This document shows, piece by piece, positions 7,464 through 7,722 of a DNA stretch of 7,722 nucleotides (position 1 is its first letter; each line of letters begins with the position of its first letter). The translations under genes and the position numbers were made by a program. The notes beneath the pieces are model-generated. The model worked only from the letters and a program-made list of their open reading frames with translations. It was not told the DNA's origin and searched no databases. Origin of the DNA: a bacterium (GTDB lineage: Bacteria > Spirochaetota > UBA4802 > UBA5550); assembly GCA_024224995.1 (NCBI GenBank), contig JAAENB010001222.1:1-7722 (forward strand). Reading direction: 5' to 3'.

Positions 7464-7495
7464 AATAAAGAATCCTGTTTTGGCTGATTTTTGCA

Positions 7496-7524
7496 ATGCT
7501 ATGATTGGGGGAATTGCCTGTCAA
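7496..7524 (-). promoter_or_regulatory. Sigma70-type promoter of the clan-CD-like gene
   Basis: On the minus strand, TTGACA (7519-7524, consensus) and TAGCAT (7496-7501) are separated by exactly 17 bp. The expected start near 7489 leaves a leader of about 26 nt with the AGGA site. This places the alternative TTG start at 7496 upstream of the transcript and supports the ATG at 7463. Confidence 0.7.
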
Positions 7525-7601
7525 GATATTGTGGATAATTCTGTTAGTTTCTTGAGAGCAGTGGACCCCGTGGTGGAGTCTTAATATAAGGTATATCGAC
7601 C

Positions 7602-7721
7602 CGGAATGTAAATTATGCCTGCCTGGAGTAATACCTCTGCAGAACGTTCGGAACTCGCTCCGCTCAAACAGCCTCACAACCTGCCGAGGCATCACTCCAG
7701 GCAGGCATAATTTACATTCCG
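7602..7721. repeat. 120-bp palindromic intergenic element with 41-bp arms
   Basis: The arm 7602-7642 is the reverse complement of 7681-7721. The outer 28 bp match perfectly, and 38 of 41 positions match overall. Two of the three mismatches become U-G pairs in minus-strand RNA. The 38-nt loop holds GAACGTTC (7642-7649, overlapping the arm end by one base) and a GAGCG GAGCG direct duplication on the minus strand. No gene is credible inside. Size and design resemble ERIC-like or MITE-like miniature elements. The right arm ends one base from the window edge, so its true boundary and any target duplication are not visible. Confidence 0.8.
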
Positions 7722-7722
7722 A

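Noticed and set aside
7464..7496. TTG start at 7496 for the clan-CD-like protein
   Set aside because: It overlaps the -10 box and would place 11 residues ahead of an otherwise normal signal peptide.
7453..7695. Leftward 80-codon open frame over the palindromic element
   Set aside because: It runs through a palindromic repeat, a promoter and the next gene's start, and has no domain or ribosome site.
7602..7721. Integron attC site
   Set aside because: The arms lack the RYYYAAC/GTTRRRY core sites and are far more perfect than an attC stem. No integrase is nearby.

Overview
The window looks like the chromosome of a free-living, moderately AT-rich Gram-negative bacterium. A Lol-type outer-membrane lipoprotein signal, a c-heme-binding membrane sensor kinase, an exported clan-CD-like protein and tandem GTTTGAA-type intergenic repeats would fit a Desulfobacterota-like anaerobe, but nothing here fixes the lineage. 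There is no rRNA, tRNA, CRISPR array or transposase gene.

Layout. The left edge holds the 5' end of a leftward lipoprotein gene (1-120) with a good sigma70-type promoter and a leader hairpin. Immediately behind that promoter lie three different palindromes spaced about two helical turns apart (197-253). Rightward from 357 comes a two-gene unit: a DUF1835 protein (357-1082) and, six bases later, a large membrane hybrid histidine kinase (1089-3380) with a DUF3365/Tll0287-like heme domain carrying CXXCH and two receiver domains. This unit converges on a leftward pair with only 22 bp between the stops. That pair is a YtcJ-type amidohydrolase (4937-6499) with its own promoter (6529-6557), followed by a translationally coupled AAA ATPase fused to a PD-(D/E)XK nuclease domain (3403-4935). 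Further right, another leftward gene (6675-7463) encodes a secreted protein of a conserved but uncharacterised family; its His and Cys motifs resemble clan CD (caspase/gingipain-like) peptidases. It too has its own promoter (7496-7524).

Two intergenic structures stand out. One is a cruciform built of GTTTGAA repeats between the clan-CD-like gene and the amidohydrolase promoter (6576-6669). The other is a 120-bp palindromic element at the right edge with 41-bp arms (7602-7721).

How the genes fit together. DUF1835 plus kinase is probably one transcription unit, and the kinase lacks an HPt domain, so its phosphorelay must use partners elsewhere. Amidohydrolase plus ATPase-nuclease is a second unit with no obvious shared pathway. 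The lipoprotein and the clan-CD-like protein are both exported but separately transcribed. No gap between genes exceeds 300 bases.
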